Shown: positions 46,810-58,860, numbered from the stretch's first letter. The stretch: DNA of 64,000 bases from Ceratopteris richardii (GCA_020310875.1 CM035406.1:224274415-224338414); one strand, 5' to 3'. Translations and numbers: made by a program. Notes: generated from the letters alone by a model not told the origin.

Positions 46810-47012
46810 TTATCCATGTTCAACAACTCCCTAGGAACATGAGGCTCATTTCCAAACACATCCAAACCAGCACTTCCCTATCGGTTCTGCACAAGTGCTT
46901 TGTGCAAGGGCAGGCTCATCTACAATTGTACCACGTGCAATATTGATCAATATACCCTCAGGTCCCAAAGCATCCAATGCATCTTTATCCACAAGATAAT
47001 ATCATCGAAGCC
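46810..47012 (-). pseudogene. hydroxypyruvate reductase-like 2-hydroxyacid dehydrogenase fragment
   Basis: The minus strand from about 46990 reads 'DKDALDALGPEGILINIARG', 'TIVDEPALAQ', then after a frame change 'ALVQNR', a stop, 'GSAGLDVFGNEPHVPRELLN' and 'MDN'. This is the NAD(P)-binding to catalytic stretch of D-isomer-specific 2-hydroxyacid dehydrogenases, closest by motif to plant hydroxypyruvate/glyoxylate reductase 2/3-like enzymes. It corresponds roughly to the last third of a ~315-residue protein. The catalytic Arg (in IARG) and Glu (in NEP) codons remain. The catalytic His would lie just past the break at 46810. One frameshift and one stop make it a pseudogene; the rest of the gene is not visible nearby. 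Confidence 0.82.
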
Positions 47013-49739
47013 CTCTAAGAGGTAGGCAGCAGGACCCAAATGCCTTAGTTCCCCATCACACTCCTTTAGCCTCCCTGTAATTGCCCAGAGAACACAGAGG
47101 AAAAACCCTCTTCTGTTGCTACCCACCAAAGCTCTCTCTGGCAAGAAGAACAACCCCCCAAAAGAGGAGCACCTCTTTGACTTTTCAGCCAAGGCGAGCA
47201 AAAAAATGATAGATCAAACACTACCCCTCCACGCTTCTTCTTCCTCCTCCAGAATGCGATGATGATTCTGATGATGATCATGAGGTAGAAAGAGAAGCAA
47301 ACATGATGAGATATGATCCATAAGATTTGATGGTACTCTTTTGAGATGTTTGATTGCTGGAAACAGAATAAAATTGCCTAAGAAGAGAAATAATGAAGGT
47401 TGCGAGATTAGTCAAGACTATGAGATTGATGAAGAACTATTGAAAGATACTTATGATACTGATGCTAGTGAAGAAAGCAAAACCAAGTGAATATAGTTTA
47501 GCGGATTTATTCATTTTCAATTTGATTTTGTATATATTTGGTTTTCCTGCATATAATTCCATAAAAGAAGATTTTAGTTTGCGATAAGAAGTGATTAGAG
47601 ATTCTAGTAGGGATGTATACACTTGAGAGAGTATGATCAGATACCTTATAGCCATTACGAGGACGTAGGTAGGACACTCTGTCTTGAATCTCTTAGTAGA
47701 AATATTGACATATTTTATGTGAGTAGGCTATTTGAAGTTCTCAAAACCCTTATGAAGTGAAATGCTAACTCCTTGTGCATGTCTCTAGATCCGAAGCTCT
47801 GATTAGGGGTGAGGGAATTTGCCTTTAATATAAAAAATTATGAAGAAAAATGGATAGATGAAAAAGAAGAACATTAATGGTTGCTACAAAGAGAAAAAGA
47901 AAAATAAACAGAGAAAGAATAAAGAAAAAAAACAAAAAAGACAAAGAAAACTAAAAGAAAAATAAAAAAAATTATTTTCATGACTTAGATGTGGTCTAGA
48001 AACCACTTCTGAGATTTGTAGGTGGGCTATATGAGGTGTAGCTATGCAATAGTGGAGCTAGTTGTATTTCATGATATGTGTATAGGAACAAGACATGAGA
48101 GCATTTGTATAAAATGAGGGCTGACATCAAAACAAGACGATAAGAAGGAATGTTCCTAGAAAGTCTAAGTAATTTTTATAGGGACAATATCACCTATTTT
48201 CAAAGGTAATGTGATCATGGATGGGGTTTTCTGATGATGAATTACATACTTTAAAATCATAGTTAATTTCCTTGGGACCTTCATATACATAAAATGATGA
48301 GGAGGATGTCGGTGGGATGTCGATTATGATGGGTGGATCAATAGCTAGGGGTTGGCTTAGGCCTCGGTATGGGGTGCATCATGTCGCTCCTATTGGGCAA
48401 GAATGTTTTGCATGCTAGGCACCTCTTCCTAGGGAACGACACGTCGCAAGGCTCCCTTGGGAAGAGTAGAGGGGAGAACAAAACAATCTTTATGCATAGA
48501 TCATGGAGTAGGAGAACTAGGTCATTGCAGAAGAGGCACGTGATTGTGAAAGTATAAATGTAACAGCCAAAGTAAAATCATTGATCTCAATAGTATTAGG
48601 TAAAAAGCTTACACTCGATCATCATGAAAGGATTGATCAATAAGTGACTGAACATCAATAAGTGACTGATACAACTCTAATAATAAGATATTTTGCTACA
48701 ATGCATATAAAGATAAATCATCAATCTAGATCGGCCTTCTTGGCTACTATACAGAAAGAAGGCCACATCTCTTCGATTCTTTAACTTCAAAAAACTTCCG
48801 GTAATTTCTCTCTCCTCACTTTACTTCAAATGCTTCTATTCAAGGCATGAGAATATAAAAGAAAAGTCCATGGGAAAACTAAATGAGGATTAGACATTTC
48901 AATATAGCTTTTCCCAAGGTTCTCTCTCTTGAATATAGATTCTTGTAGGTTTTTCCTTTCTATATTTAGAAGACCTTTTTTTTATTCTTTTTTATTTTAA
49001 AAAACCCAATATTTTTCTTTCTTTTCTTTTTTTTCTTTTTCTTTTCTACTTTTTCTCTTTTTATTTTTTTATTTTTCTTTTAAGTTTTATGACTTTTACC
49101 TCTTTTTTATTAAAGTTCTATTCTCCTTTTACACATATAAAAAAGAATTTAACTAGAATAAGGGTTAGGGTTAGGAAAAGTGATGATTCCAAGGTTCCAA
49201 ACTCAAGGAAAAATTAGGGTTTTGTATGGTTAGGGTTAGCCACATCATTGAATTGCTAATTATGTACATTAGGGTTAAAAATCTAGGGTTTTGAAGGGTC
49301 CAAACTGAGTTTTCAAGGGTTAAGGGTTAGGTTTTCTAGGAGTAGAACTCATTTTCAAGGGTTACTTCAAATGTGTTTTAGGGTTTTGAGGTTTCTAAGG
49401 GTAAAAGTAACATGGTTTTTAAAGGGTTAAATAAATACATGGGTTTCTAGAATTCATTTGAGTAAATACATGGTAGTTGTAATGGGTTTAGAATAAAATA
49501 CAGCTATTCTTTAAGTTTTGGCAAGATTCATACAAGTAAATATACAATTTTCTAGTGTCATACTAGGTCAAAAGCACACATGAAAATACAAATGAAAGCT
49601 TCTCCTCACACAATCAATCCAATCAGTCAACTACTTGAAAAATGTTTCAACTTTATTCATCTTCGTGTAGTCAGAACATCAAACCTTGATGTGAAAAGTA
49701 TAGAAAATAAATATTTAAGAAATTTTGCACACTATCCCT
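47013..49739. other. non-coding interval with simple-sequence tracts
   Basis: No gene recognised. It contains a purine tract at about 47840-47975 (A/G-rich), a pyrimidine tract at about 48950-49085 (T/C-rich) and a cluster of 'agggtt' motifs at 49160-49430. Confidence 0.4.
49160..49430 (+). repeat. scattered telomere-like 'ttagggtt' motifs
   Basis: About ten or more short 'agggtta', 'tagggtt' or 'aagggtt' motifs interspersed with other DNA. Two tandem units occur only at 49165-49178. Not a true telomere array. Confidence 0.5.
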
Positions 49740-52358
49740 GAAGGATTTCATCCTCATACCACCCCTCCTAGATCATTGTAATAGTACTACCAACCTCATG
49801 CTCATAGTTAAGGGCAAGCCCATAAAAGGAGACCCAAGCAATGGCGCCCCATGAAATGGTGTACACCAACTCCCTCTGAGTCATTAGTGTAAACATTAGT
49901 GGCCAAGTCTACTTGGGTATCAAGAAATACCAAAGAGAGTGCCATTGAGATTCCTTGTGAAATCCATAACCCATGCAATATGGAGGTTGACCCCCATAAC
50001 GCATCCATGGGTCGACAAGAATGCTTGCGTGGGAAACTAACCACTAAAAGGTAACAACATGAAGGTATTGTTGAACACCCCATATGCACCACCAAAATGA
50101 AGAAAGGAACTCCTCTAAGAGACTATACCAACTCCAAGCCTTCATTGTAGCAAGATTGATAGGGTGAAGTTACTCGAGGATCCTCCTCCCTTAAAGTATC
50201 AAGTAATAAAAGAAAGGAATGGTGGAGCTCCCCGATGGTGAGAAAGTACCATCCATTTACCCCTACCCTAGATAGCAAAGCAGTGAATACAATAGAACAA
50301 CCTCCAAGACCCATACATTCTAGTCATAGTGAGCCAAAATTTGCATGGGGTCAAGTTCAATGTGCCAATCATGACCATGGGCGCAAATCAATCAACTGCA
50401 CTAAAACTTTCAATTGATGTGGGTCGTAAACTCCTTAGATGAGGTCGTCATTACGACCTGCTTAGAAACACCTCAAAGAAAAGAGTTTTCTCTTGAGTAG
50501 AGCTTAGAATATCAATGGAGACACTAGATTGAGTGAAAGCACCCAACCAAGACGGTTAAGGTGATAGAGTAGACTCGTTCCCCAATTCCTAAGAATAGAA
50601 CTCTCAATATCCTTGATCACATAAGGCACACCATGCAACCCCCTAGAACCATCTTGTTGATGTGCCTAGTTTAGAGTCTAAAACCTAATCTAGTGTGTCA
50701 TGTTATGCCTTGGACCCCTAGAAAACTCACTGCGAGAAACATGAGGCTCCGGACCAATCATGAACCATGTCTCCATGTGAACAGGGGGATTCCAAGTGAT
50801 GCGATATAGAATTGCACCATGGAACACGAGAGAGAAAGCTACATAAGAGCGTGTTGCAACTCCATTGAAGATATGAAGATAATAACACCAAAACAATCCT
50901 CACCATGCCTTGAGAAGCCCAAATGCCTCATCTCAACAAACATTCACATGATATCAAGCTATCAAGGCCCATCAGTAGCGAGAGCAAAGAGGCCTAGTTT
51001 CCCCAAAGAAAGTCCTTCCAAGGAACAAGGCTAGGAAGAAGACCATAAACTACGAACATGCAGAATTCGGATCTGCTCTGGTGGGCAAGGTTGATAATCT
51101 AAAGTCTACCATGCTCCATGGGAAGAATAATGAACTACCAATTAACCACTCCCTCCAAACCAAAGAAAGTTCCTTATTAGCCATTGAACATGGCTAACAC
51201 AAGAGCTAGAAAAGATATAATAGGATGTGACATACCACATTGTAGCGAGGAGAACTTGGTTAGCCACCACAACCCTCCTATCGAGGGTCAATTAGGCAAC
51301 GCTCTAGTATAATAAATTCCTAGTTATAGTCAAGAGTAGAAGCAAGATCTACTCTTGAGGTGAGAGCTCAACACCAATATGGCACCCAACATACTCAAGT
51401 ACAATGCCATCACGGATCCACTAAAGCTCGGCTGCAGGGAAGCCATCTAGGCCGATCATCCAAGGCAATCTAGAAACCACATGAATTGTGCCAATTAATC
51501 TTCGCAATAGTTGCATCACAAAATCTATCCAAACCATAGTGAAAATTGGTCAAATTGCAAGTTAATGGTAGTGTTATCAGAAAACTTAGCATCTTGCAGC
51601 ATCTCCTTTCTAAGAGGAAGCCTAATACACGATAAGCTAGTATCATGAATAGGTAGAAACGTCTTGCAAGTAAATGGTAGCCTTATTAGCAAACTTAGCA
51701 TCTTCCAGCATCTCCTTTAAGAGGAAGCCTAGCACACTATAGGCGAGTTTTATTAGTAGATAGAAAAGTAGTCACGGCCTCAAGAAAAAATAGAAACAAA
51801 GTAGGAGCCAATGGCCAGCCGTGTCTAACCAATCGCAAAATGCTAAGTCTCTCCCCCCTCGCCTTTGGCCACAAGAAATTGGCTATGCGTAAATCCTAGA
51901 TGAGAACCACACCCCTAATCCAGGGAGCTTGGAAGCCCATACAAAGTATAGTGTCCTCAAGAAAACTTGAGTCAACCCCATCAAAGGATTTCTCAAAGTC
52001 TACAAGAAGAACTGAGAGAGGCTCATGATGCATCCGGGAGAGGGAGACACCCTCCGAGAAGATAAAGATGTTATCAAGGATCCTATGACCTTTCACAAAT
52101 CCCATGTGAGTCCGATGAATTTGTATCTCAAGCAATGGCTAAAATTTCACACTCAAAAACTTGGATAAAATTCTACACGCTGAGTTGAGAAGCATAATGG
52201 GATGTCAGTGCCGGAAATCATCCACGTTTCCCCCTTCCTTGGGGAAAAAAAAAAATAATGACTTCGTGGAAGGTAAGCTTGAATTCATCATCAATGATTC
52301 CCTAGTACTGCAAAAAGAAATTCCATGAAACCACATTCTCACGAGGACAGCTATCCCT
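49740..52358 (-). mobile_element. LINE copy L3 (RT region, block B)
   Basis: Minus strand; the RT block at 52135-51896 reads 'MGFVKGHRILDNIFIFSEGV', 'SVLLVDFEKSFDGVDSSFLE' and 'MGFQAPWIRGVV'. It aligns with L1 over about 20390-22905, and continues on the left (49740-50030) past the point where L1 joins copia C. A ~90-bp internal duplication lies at about 51560-51750 ('gcaagt.aatggtag', 'cttagcatctt.cagcatctcc' twice). It ends on the right at the target duplication of E. Confidence 0.85.
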
Positions 52359-52363
52359 AGCCA
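52359..52363 (+). repeat. target site duplication of element E (left)
   Basis: AGCCA immediately before the LTR. The same five bases follow the 3' LTR at 58856-58860. Confidence 0.95.
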
Positions 52364-53466
52364 TGTTGGTGCAAAACAAGCCTACACACATTGGCTTGGA
52401 AAATTGGAACCTTGGAAGGCTAAAGCTTGAACCCTTGAAGAATGTATTTACATGAACCTTGAACCATAGGAACCAATGCTTAATTGATTATTACCTTTTT
52501 ATCCAATGTAAAAGTCTATATGACTTTAATCACTCATGTAATCACACCTAACTGAGAAAGTCGTGGAAAATTTGGTTGATTGAATAGGTGAATGATTGAG
52601 AGAATATCTCATTCACTTTTAGGTACAAGATTCTAGGAGATTGACATGATTTTGAAATTCAAAATCTCACTCAATCTCTATATAATTTGCAAGTCAAAAG
52701 TCGCGGGTAATCATCACTTCTCCCGAGGCAATTCTGAGTCAATTATTGAGTTTGTGTGAGCTACACCATAGCCTACACCTCTGAGTACCATTGAGCATCA
52801 CATTACATGCCAATGGGAATGTACAATCATTAGATTTAATCAATATACATATATACATAGTCTCTGTTTTCTTTGAGTGACTACCCTCAAGTCTGTCAAC
52901 TTCAAAAGAGCATATCTCAAGATCTACTGAACCCAATTGGATGATTCAAAGCACATTGGAACAAGCTTCAAGCATACTATATGCCTACAAAATTTGAAGG
53001 TTATTGGATCAACCATCTGGGAGAAATCGCGCTCGAAGTGATCTCTGGTACTTCTCTGTATAGTTCCTAAAATGTCGGGGATGATCCTAAGTTTGCTAAA
53101 TTGATTCCTCAGAGTGTAGTTTGTCATTTCCTCTCATTCCACTTGCAAATGAAAGCTTGTTAAGCTAATTGATTATGTCCAAAAGCAATTAGATCAATTT
53201 TAAGTGTGCTGGTCACACTGAGCATAACTCTGAGCAGGTGTCAGTACCAATATAGCAAGTTTTTGAGGATTCTTGAAATCACAAGTAGTCTGTTTTGATC
53301 TAATCATTACTCAACTCATTTCCAAAATACATATAGCATATTTTGGTGTCATTTGGAAGCTCAAGGAGTCTACTAAGCATATCTGGAGTCAAAGGAGGGC
53401 AGGTGTGAAGCAGGTTTTGCAGCACCAGCTTGATCTTCTAAGTGTATCCAGCCATCACATCCAACA
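52364..53466 (+). repeat. 5' LTR of element E
   Basis: 1,103 bp, pairs with 57753-58855. A TATA-like box (TATATAAT) lies at 52679-52686, 315 bp from the LTR start, at the same offset in both LTRs (58068-58075). Confidence 0.97.
52679..52686 (+). promoter_or_regulatory. probable LTR promoter TATA box
   Basis: TATATAAT, conserved in both LTRs of E. It is the best TATA candidate in U3 and would place the U3/R boundary around 52710. Transcription start is inferred only. Confidence 0.55.
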
Positions 53467-53467
53467 G

Positions 53468-53479
53468 TGGTATCAGAGC
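53468..53479 (+). promoter_or_regulatory. primer binding site of element E
   Basis: TGGTATCAGAGC, the canonical copia sequence complementary to the 3' end of initiator-Met tRNA, one base after the LTR. Confidence 0.97.
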
Positions 53480-53492
53480 AAATAAGGTAATC

Positions 53493-56400
53493 ATGGGTGA
53501 TGGTTTCCCTTCCTTCATTGACAAATTGGACAGAAATAATTACCAGGCTTGGTCATTGAGAATGAAGACCTATCTACAAGGGAGAAGCTTGTATGGATAC
53601 ATCTAGGAGATGAGGAGTTGCCCTCATTCAAGACCAGAGGCCTACCTACAAAGGATGAACATGAGAGGCTCAACCAATGGTGTGCAAAAGATGCTTTGGC
53701 AAGGTCATATCTTCTAAACTCTATCTCTGATTTCCTTCTACCTCATGTAAGGAATTGCAAGACTTCCCAAGAGACTTGGGAAACCTTGTCAACATACTTT
53801 TCATCAAGCACAAGGGCCAGAAAGAATCAGCTATGGATTGAGTTTACAACTCTTAGGAAGCAATCAAAACAATGTGTCTCAGATTTTGTCACCAAAGTCA
53901 AAGACATTGCAGATCAACTTGCAAGTGTTAGAGAAGAAATTGAGGAAGAGCAAATAGTCAGACAAGTGATCAATGGACTAAAGGCAGATGACAAGTGGGA
54001 GAGCTTTACCACAGCAATGGACTTATACATGGACATCCAAGCACCTGATCTAACAACTCTGATTGGACAACTCTTTACACATGAAGCAAAGATCACAAAG
54101 AGTGGAGAGCAATCAAAAGGTAACAATTCCTCTGCCCTATATACTGATAAGAAGACTAAAGACAAGGGTAAAAGCAAGAAGGTTGATGAAGAAGGCTCTA
54201 CCTCCCAAGCAAACTATGCAGGGAGAGGTAGATCATCTAGAGGTAGGGGCAGAGGTGGTAAGTCAGGTAGGGGGAGACCCTATAACCAACCTCCATGCAA
54301 TATTTGTGGCTTGTCTAACCATACCACAGATGAATGCTACAAAAACTACAAGAACCAAAGAGGAAGAGGTCACCAAAGAGGAGGATACTCTCAAAGCAGA
54401 GGCAGATTCAACCAATCTCAAGGCTACCATGGCTACAACAATAATTACAACAATAGCTACAATCACAATGGCAATTATCAAGGTGGATACAGAAATAGGA
54501 AAGACTACAAAAATTATGCAAAGGAGCAAGATGATTCCTTGTTGATTATGAACATGACATCTAAGTCAGGTATCAATGATGATCATTTGTTCTATATTGA
54601 TTCAGGTTGCTCTAACCATGTAGCTGGAAATGTTGCCTTACTCTCTGATTTGGAAGAACCCAAAGGCAAGCACCAAGTGCAGACAGGTGATGACACTAAA
54701 CATTCAGTTGTTAAAGTAGGCAATGTCAAAACAAGTGATGGTAATCAGAATTTACTAAGCAGAGTGTTGTATGTTCCAACAATCACCAAGAATCTGATGA
54801 GTGTAGGTCAGATTGTAGAAAAAGGTCTACAGGTCAGGTTCACTCAACATGGTGCATATGTGGAGGATCCAAGACATGGATTCAGAAGGATAGCCAATGG
54901 AGAAAAATCAGGTAGATTGTTTACCTTTGAACTTGAAGACACTAAGAGTATTGCTTTGTACAACTATAAAGATCAAACCCTATCAGAATTGGAGATTTGG
55001 CACAAGAGATTAGGTCACATTGGAGAGAGGACCTTAAAGCAGATGAGTAGGGATCAATGTGTGCTTGGGATACCTAATGTATCCAAGCAACACATGATAT
55101 ACAAGTGTGGGGCTTGTCAATTTGGTAAGTCACACAGATTGCCCTATACCAAGAAAGGTTTTATGCATGAGGATTATCTGGATTTGGTGCATACAGATGT
55201 TTGGGGACCTAGCAAGGAGCCATCCATATCTGGATCAAGGTACTATGTGTCCTTTATTGATGACTATAGCAGGTGGACTGTTTTATACTTCATGAAACAT
55301 AAAGATGAAGTATTTAATTGTTTCAAAAGGTATCTTGCATTAGTTGAAAATCAAACAGGTAGACATTTGAAGAAACTAAGGTCAGATGGTGGTGGAGAAT
55401 ACTTCTCCAATAACTTTGAAGATTTCTTGTAGGAAAGAGGCATCAAGAGGGAGATTACTACAAGGTACTCACCTGAACAAAATGGGGTAGCTGAAAGGAG
55501 AAATAGACTCATTGTAGAGACAGCTAGATCTATGCTAAATGAAAAGAAATTGCCAAATTATCTTTGGGCAGAGAGTGTATCTACTGCCACATACTTAATC
55601 AACAGGTTGCCACCAAAGACACTTGATGGAATGACACCCTATGAGGCTTGGCATGGTAAGAGACCATCTCTGGATCATTGTAAAATCTTTGGGTGTGTTG
55701 CATATGTGCATATTCCCTCACAGGTAAGGGGAAAGCTAGACCCTAAGGCTGAAAAGTGTATCTTCATTGGTTATGATTTGAACCAAAAGGGATACAGATT
55801 CTACAACCCCTCAAACAAAGGCTTCAAGGTAAGCAGAGATGTCATCTTTGATGAGAATGATTCATGGTATGAAAATGAGTGCAGGAAAGTTAGCCTACCT
55901 TATGATATGGAAGAAGACTTTCCAAAGCTTATCAGGCAAGAACCAATTCAGAAAGAGGACACAAGCTCAGATGATGAAGACACCATCAACATTGAAGAGT
56001 TCAAGGCTTGGAAATCCAAAGGGAAGATGAAGATGAAGCAACTAGAAGACAATCCAGAATCCTCAACTCAAGCTATGAGGAGATCTCAAAGCGAAAAGAA
56101 GAAACCTATTAGGTATGGGTATGATACTTCACTTGTAACCAAGCACTCTGTATATCTTGCAAAGGATATCTTGAATGAAGAACCAGGTACATTTGAAGAA
56201 GCAATCACTAAACCAGAATGGAAGGAAGCAATGGATGAAGAAATGGAGGCTCTCAAGGAGAGTGATACTTGGGACTTGGTACCCAAGAAAGAATCTATGA
56301 AGGTGATAGGATCCAGATGGATCTACAAACTCAAAAGGAATTCAGATGGTACAATAAACAGGTATAAAGCTAGGTTGGTAGCCAAGGGTTTTGCACAAAC

Positions 56401-57711
56401 CCAAGGCATTGATTATGAGGAGACATTTTCTCCTGTGGCCAAGATGCCAACTATCAGAGTTATGGTGAGTGTAGCTGCATCCAAGAATTGGAACATGTAC
56501 CAATTGGATGTGAAGAATGCATTCTTGAATGGATGGATATCTGAAGAGGTCTACATGTCACAACCACCTGGCTATGAAGATCCCAATAAGGTAAATCATG
56601 TTTGTAAATTGAAGAAGGCTCTCTATGGATTGAAGCAGGCACCTAGAGCATGGAATTACAGGTTGACAACCTATCTCCTAGATCAAGGATTTGTGATGAG
56701 TAAAGCAGATACTTCATTGTTTATAAAAAGGAACAATTCAGAGGTAATATACTTGTGTGTCTATGTTGATGACATCATTATTACAGGAAATGATGTTCAG
56801 GGAATTAGACACATCAAAGGACAAATGATGAAGGAATTCAAGATCAATGATCTTGGATTATTGAAGTACTTCCTAGGACTTGAATTGGTCTACACAAATT
56901 CAGGTATCTTTATTACTCAGAAGAAGTACATTGAGGACATGGTCAAGAAGTTTAATTTGCAGGAAGCTAAAGTCTCAAACATTCCTATGGAGGTCAACCA
57001 CAAACTCAGTGCACATGAAGGAGAAGAACTCAAAGATATTACAGGTTACCAAAGTTTGGTAGGTAGTCTAAATTATGCTACCTTAACCAGGATTGATATA
57101 TCATATGGTGTTAGTGTACTTAGTAAATTTATGCACAAACCAAGAGTACCTCATTTGGAGGCAGCAAAGAAGATAGTAAAGTACCTAAAGGGAACACAAA
57201 ATCATGGTTTGTACTTTCCATATTCATCAGACATTGATATTAAGGTATACTCAGATGCAGATTGGGCAAGTTGCAAGGATGACAGGAGGAGTACATCTGG
57301 TTACATATGTTTTCAGGTGATAAACCAATTTCTTGGTCATCCAAGAAACAACCCACAGTGGCTCTATTATCTACTGAGGCAGAGTACAGAGGACTAGCAA
57401 ATGCCACTCAAGAAGCCATATGGTTGAAGCTTTTATATTCAGAATTGGGCCTACATACAAGGCCACCAATCATATTTGGGGATAACACAAGTTCTCTTCA
57501 CCTAGCAGCTAATCCAATTTATCATGCTAGGACAAAACACATAGAGGTTCACTACCACTATGTGAGGGAGAAGCTACTTAGCAAAGAAATTCAATTATCA
57601 TATGTGTCTACTAATATACAATGTGCAGATTTGCTTACTAAAGCTCTGGATGGAAGCAAGCTATGCAGATTTAAATCCATGATTGGATTGCAGGAAATAA
57701 TTGAAGACTAA
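53493..57711 (+). pseudogene. element E gag-pol polyprotein, three lesions
   Basis: Start ATG 53493 (MGDGFPSFIDKLDRNNYQAW). After 37 codons a single-base loss near 53604 produces TAG. The other frame runs 53613-55429. Order: gag; CCHC knuckle 54296-54337 (C-N-I-C...H...C); protease DSG at 54599 (FYIDSGCSN); zinc HHCC with 'IWHKRLGH' and 'YKCGACQFGK' (about 55000-55130); integrase Asp in HTDVWGP (near 55195), Asp in FIDDYSRW (near 55255) and Glu in GGGEYF (near 55395). After TAG 55430-55432 the same frame continues: 'EQNGVAERRNR', INT C-terminus 'FIGYDLNQKGYRFYNP', RT with intact YVDD (56762-56773), RNase H with 'YSDADWASCKDDRRST'. A single-base loss near 57312 shifts to the frame 57307-57711 ('STEAEYRGLANATQEAIW', 'GDNTSSLHLAANP'). 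Catalytic residues otherwise look intact. Confidence 0.96.
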
Positions 57712-57742
57712 AGATGAAGACTTGAGCCAAAGTGTTTGGCTT

Positions 57743-57750
57743 GAGGGGGA
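57743..57750 (+). promoter_or_regulatory. polypurine tract of element E
   Basis: GAGGGGGA two bases before the 3' LTR; plus-strand primer for reverse transcription. The same 'ttgagggggagc' lies before the LTR of element D. Confidence 0.93.
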
Positions 57751-57752
57751 GC

Positions 57753-58855
57753 TGTTGGTGCAAAACAAGCCTACACACATTGGCTTGGAAAATTGGAACC
57801 TTGGAAGGCTAAAGCTTGAACCCTTGAAGAATGTATTTACATGAACCTTGAACCATAGGAACCAATGCTTAATTGATTATTACCTTTTTATCCAATGTAA
57901 AAGTCTATATGACTTTAATCACTCATGTAATCACACCTAACTGAGAAAGTCGTGGAAATTTTGGTTGATTGAATAGGTGAATGATTGAGAGAATATCTCA
58001 TTCACTTTTAGGTACAAGATTCTAGGAGATTGACATGATTTTGAAATTCAAAATCTCACTCAATCTCTATATAATTTGCAAGTCAAAAGTCGCGGGTAAT
58101 CATCACTTCTCCCGAGGCAATTCTGAGTCAATTATTGAGTGTGTGTGAGCTACACCATAGCCTACACCTCTGAGTACCATTGAGCATCACATTACATGCC
58201 AATGGGAATGTACAATCATTAGATTTAATCAATATACATATATACATAGTCTCTGTTTTCTCTGAGTGACTACCCTCAAGTCTGTCAACTTCAAAAGAGC
58301 ATATCTCAAGATCTACTGAACCAAATTGGATGATTAAAAGCACATTGGAACAAACTTGAAGCACACTATATGCCTACAAAATTTGAAGGTTATTGGATCA
58401 ACCATCTGGGAGAAATCGCGCTCGAAGTGATCTCTGGTATTTCTCTGTATAGTTCCTAAAATGTCGGGGATGATCCTAAGTTTGGTAAATTGATTCCTCA
58501 TAGTGTAGTTTGTCATTTCCTCTCATTCCACTTGCAAATGAAAGCTTGTTAAGCTAATTGATTATGTCCAAAAGCAATTAGATCAATTTTAAGTGTGCTG
58601 GTCACACTGAGCATCACTCTGAGCAGGTGTCAGTACCAATATAGCAAGTTTTTCAGGATTCTTGAAATCACAAGTAGTCTGTTTTGATCTAATCATTACT
58701 CAACTCATTTCCAAAATACATATAGCATGTTTTGGTGTCATTTGGAAGCTCAAGGAGTCTACTAAGCATATTTGGAGTCAAAGGAGGGCAGGTGTGAAGC
58801 AGGTTTTGCAGCACCAGCTTGATCTTCTAAGTGTATCCAGCCATCACATCCAACA
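57753..58855 (+). repeat. 3' LTR of element E
   Basis: 1,103 bp, same length as the 5' LTR. Substitutions cluster around 58320-58365 (seven of about 15). Confidence 0.97.
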
Positions 58856-58860
58856 AGCCA
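58856..58860 (+). repeat. target site duplication of element E (right)
   Basis: AGCCA, matching 52359-52363. The uninterrupted paralogous site is 22930-22934 in block A. Confidence 0.95.

Larger units (their letters stand above)
52364..58855 (+). mobile_element. Ty1/copia element E, complete and young
   Basis: 6,492 bp with two 1,103-bp LTRs, TGTTGG...CCAACA ends, a 5-bp target duplication, primer site, single gag-pol reading frame, and polypurine tract. The LTRs differ by about 15 substitutions and no indels by eye (~1.4%), so the insertion is far more recent than its neighbours. The coding frame has three lesions: a single-base loss near 53604, a TAG at 55430, and a single-base loss near 57312. 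It is thus close to complete but not able to make one continuous polyprotein as written. Confidence 0.97.

Noticed and set aside
49160-49430. Interstitial telomere array
   Set aside because: The motifs are scattered and mixed ('ttaggg', 'agggtt'), with at most two in tandem, unlike the plant TTTAGGG array.
53549-53610. Start of element E gag-pol at a TTG at 53549
   Set aside because: The ATG at 53493 with family-typical N-terminus is correct; the apparent later start is an effect of the single-base loss near 53604.
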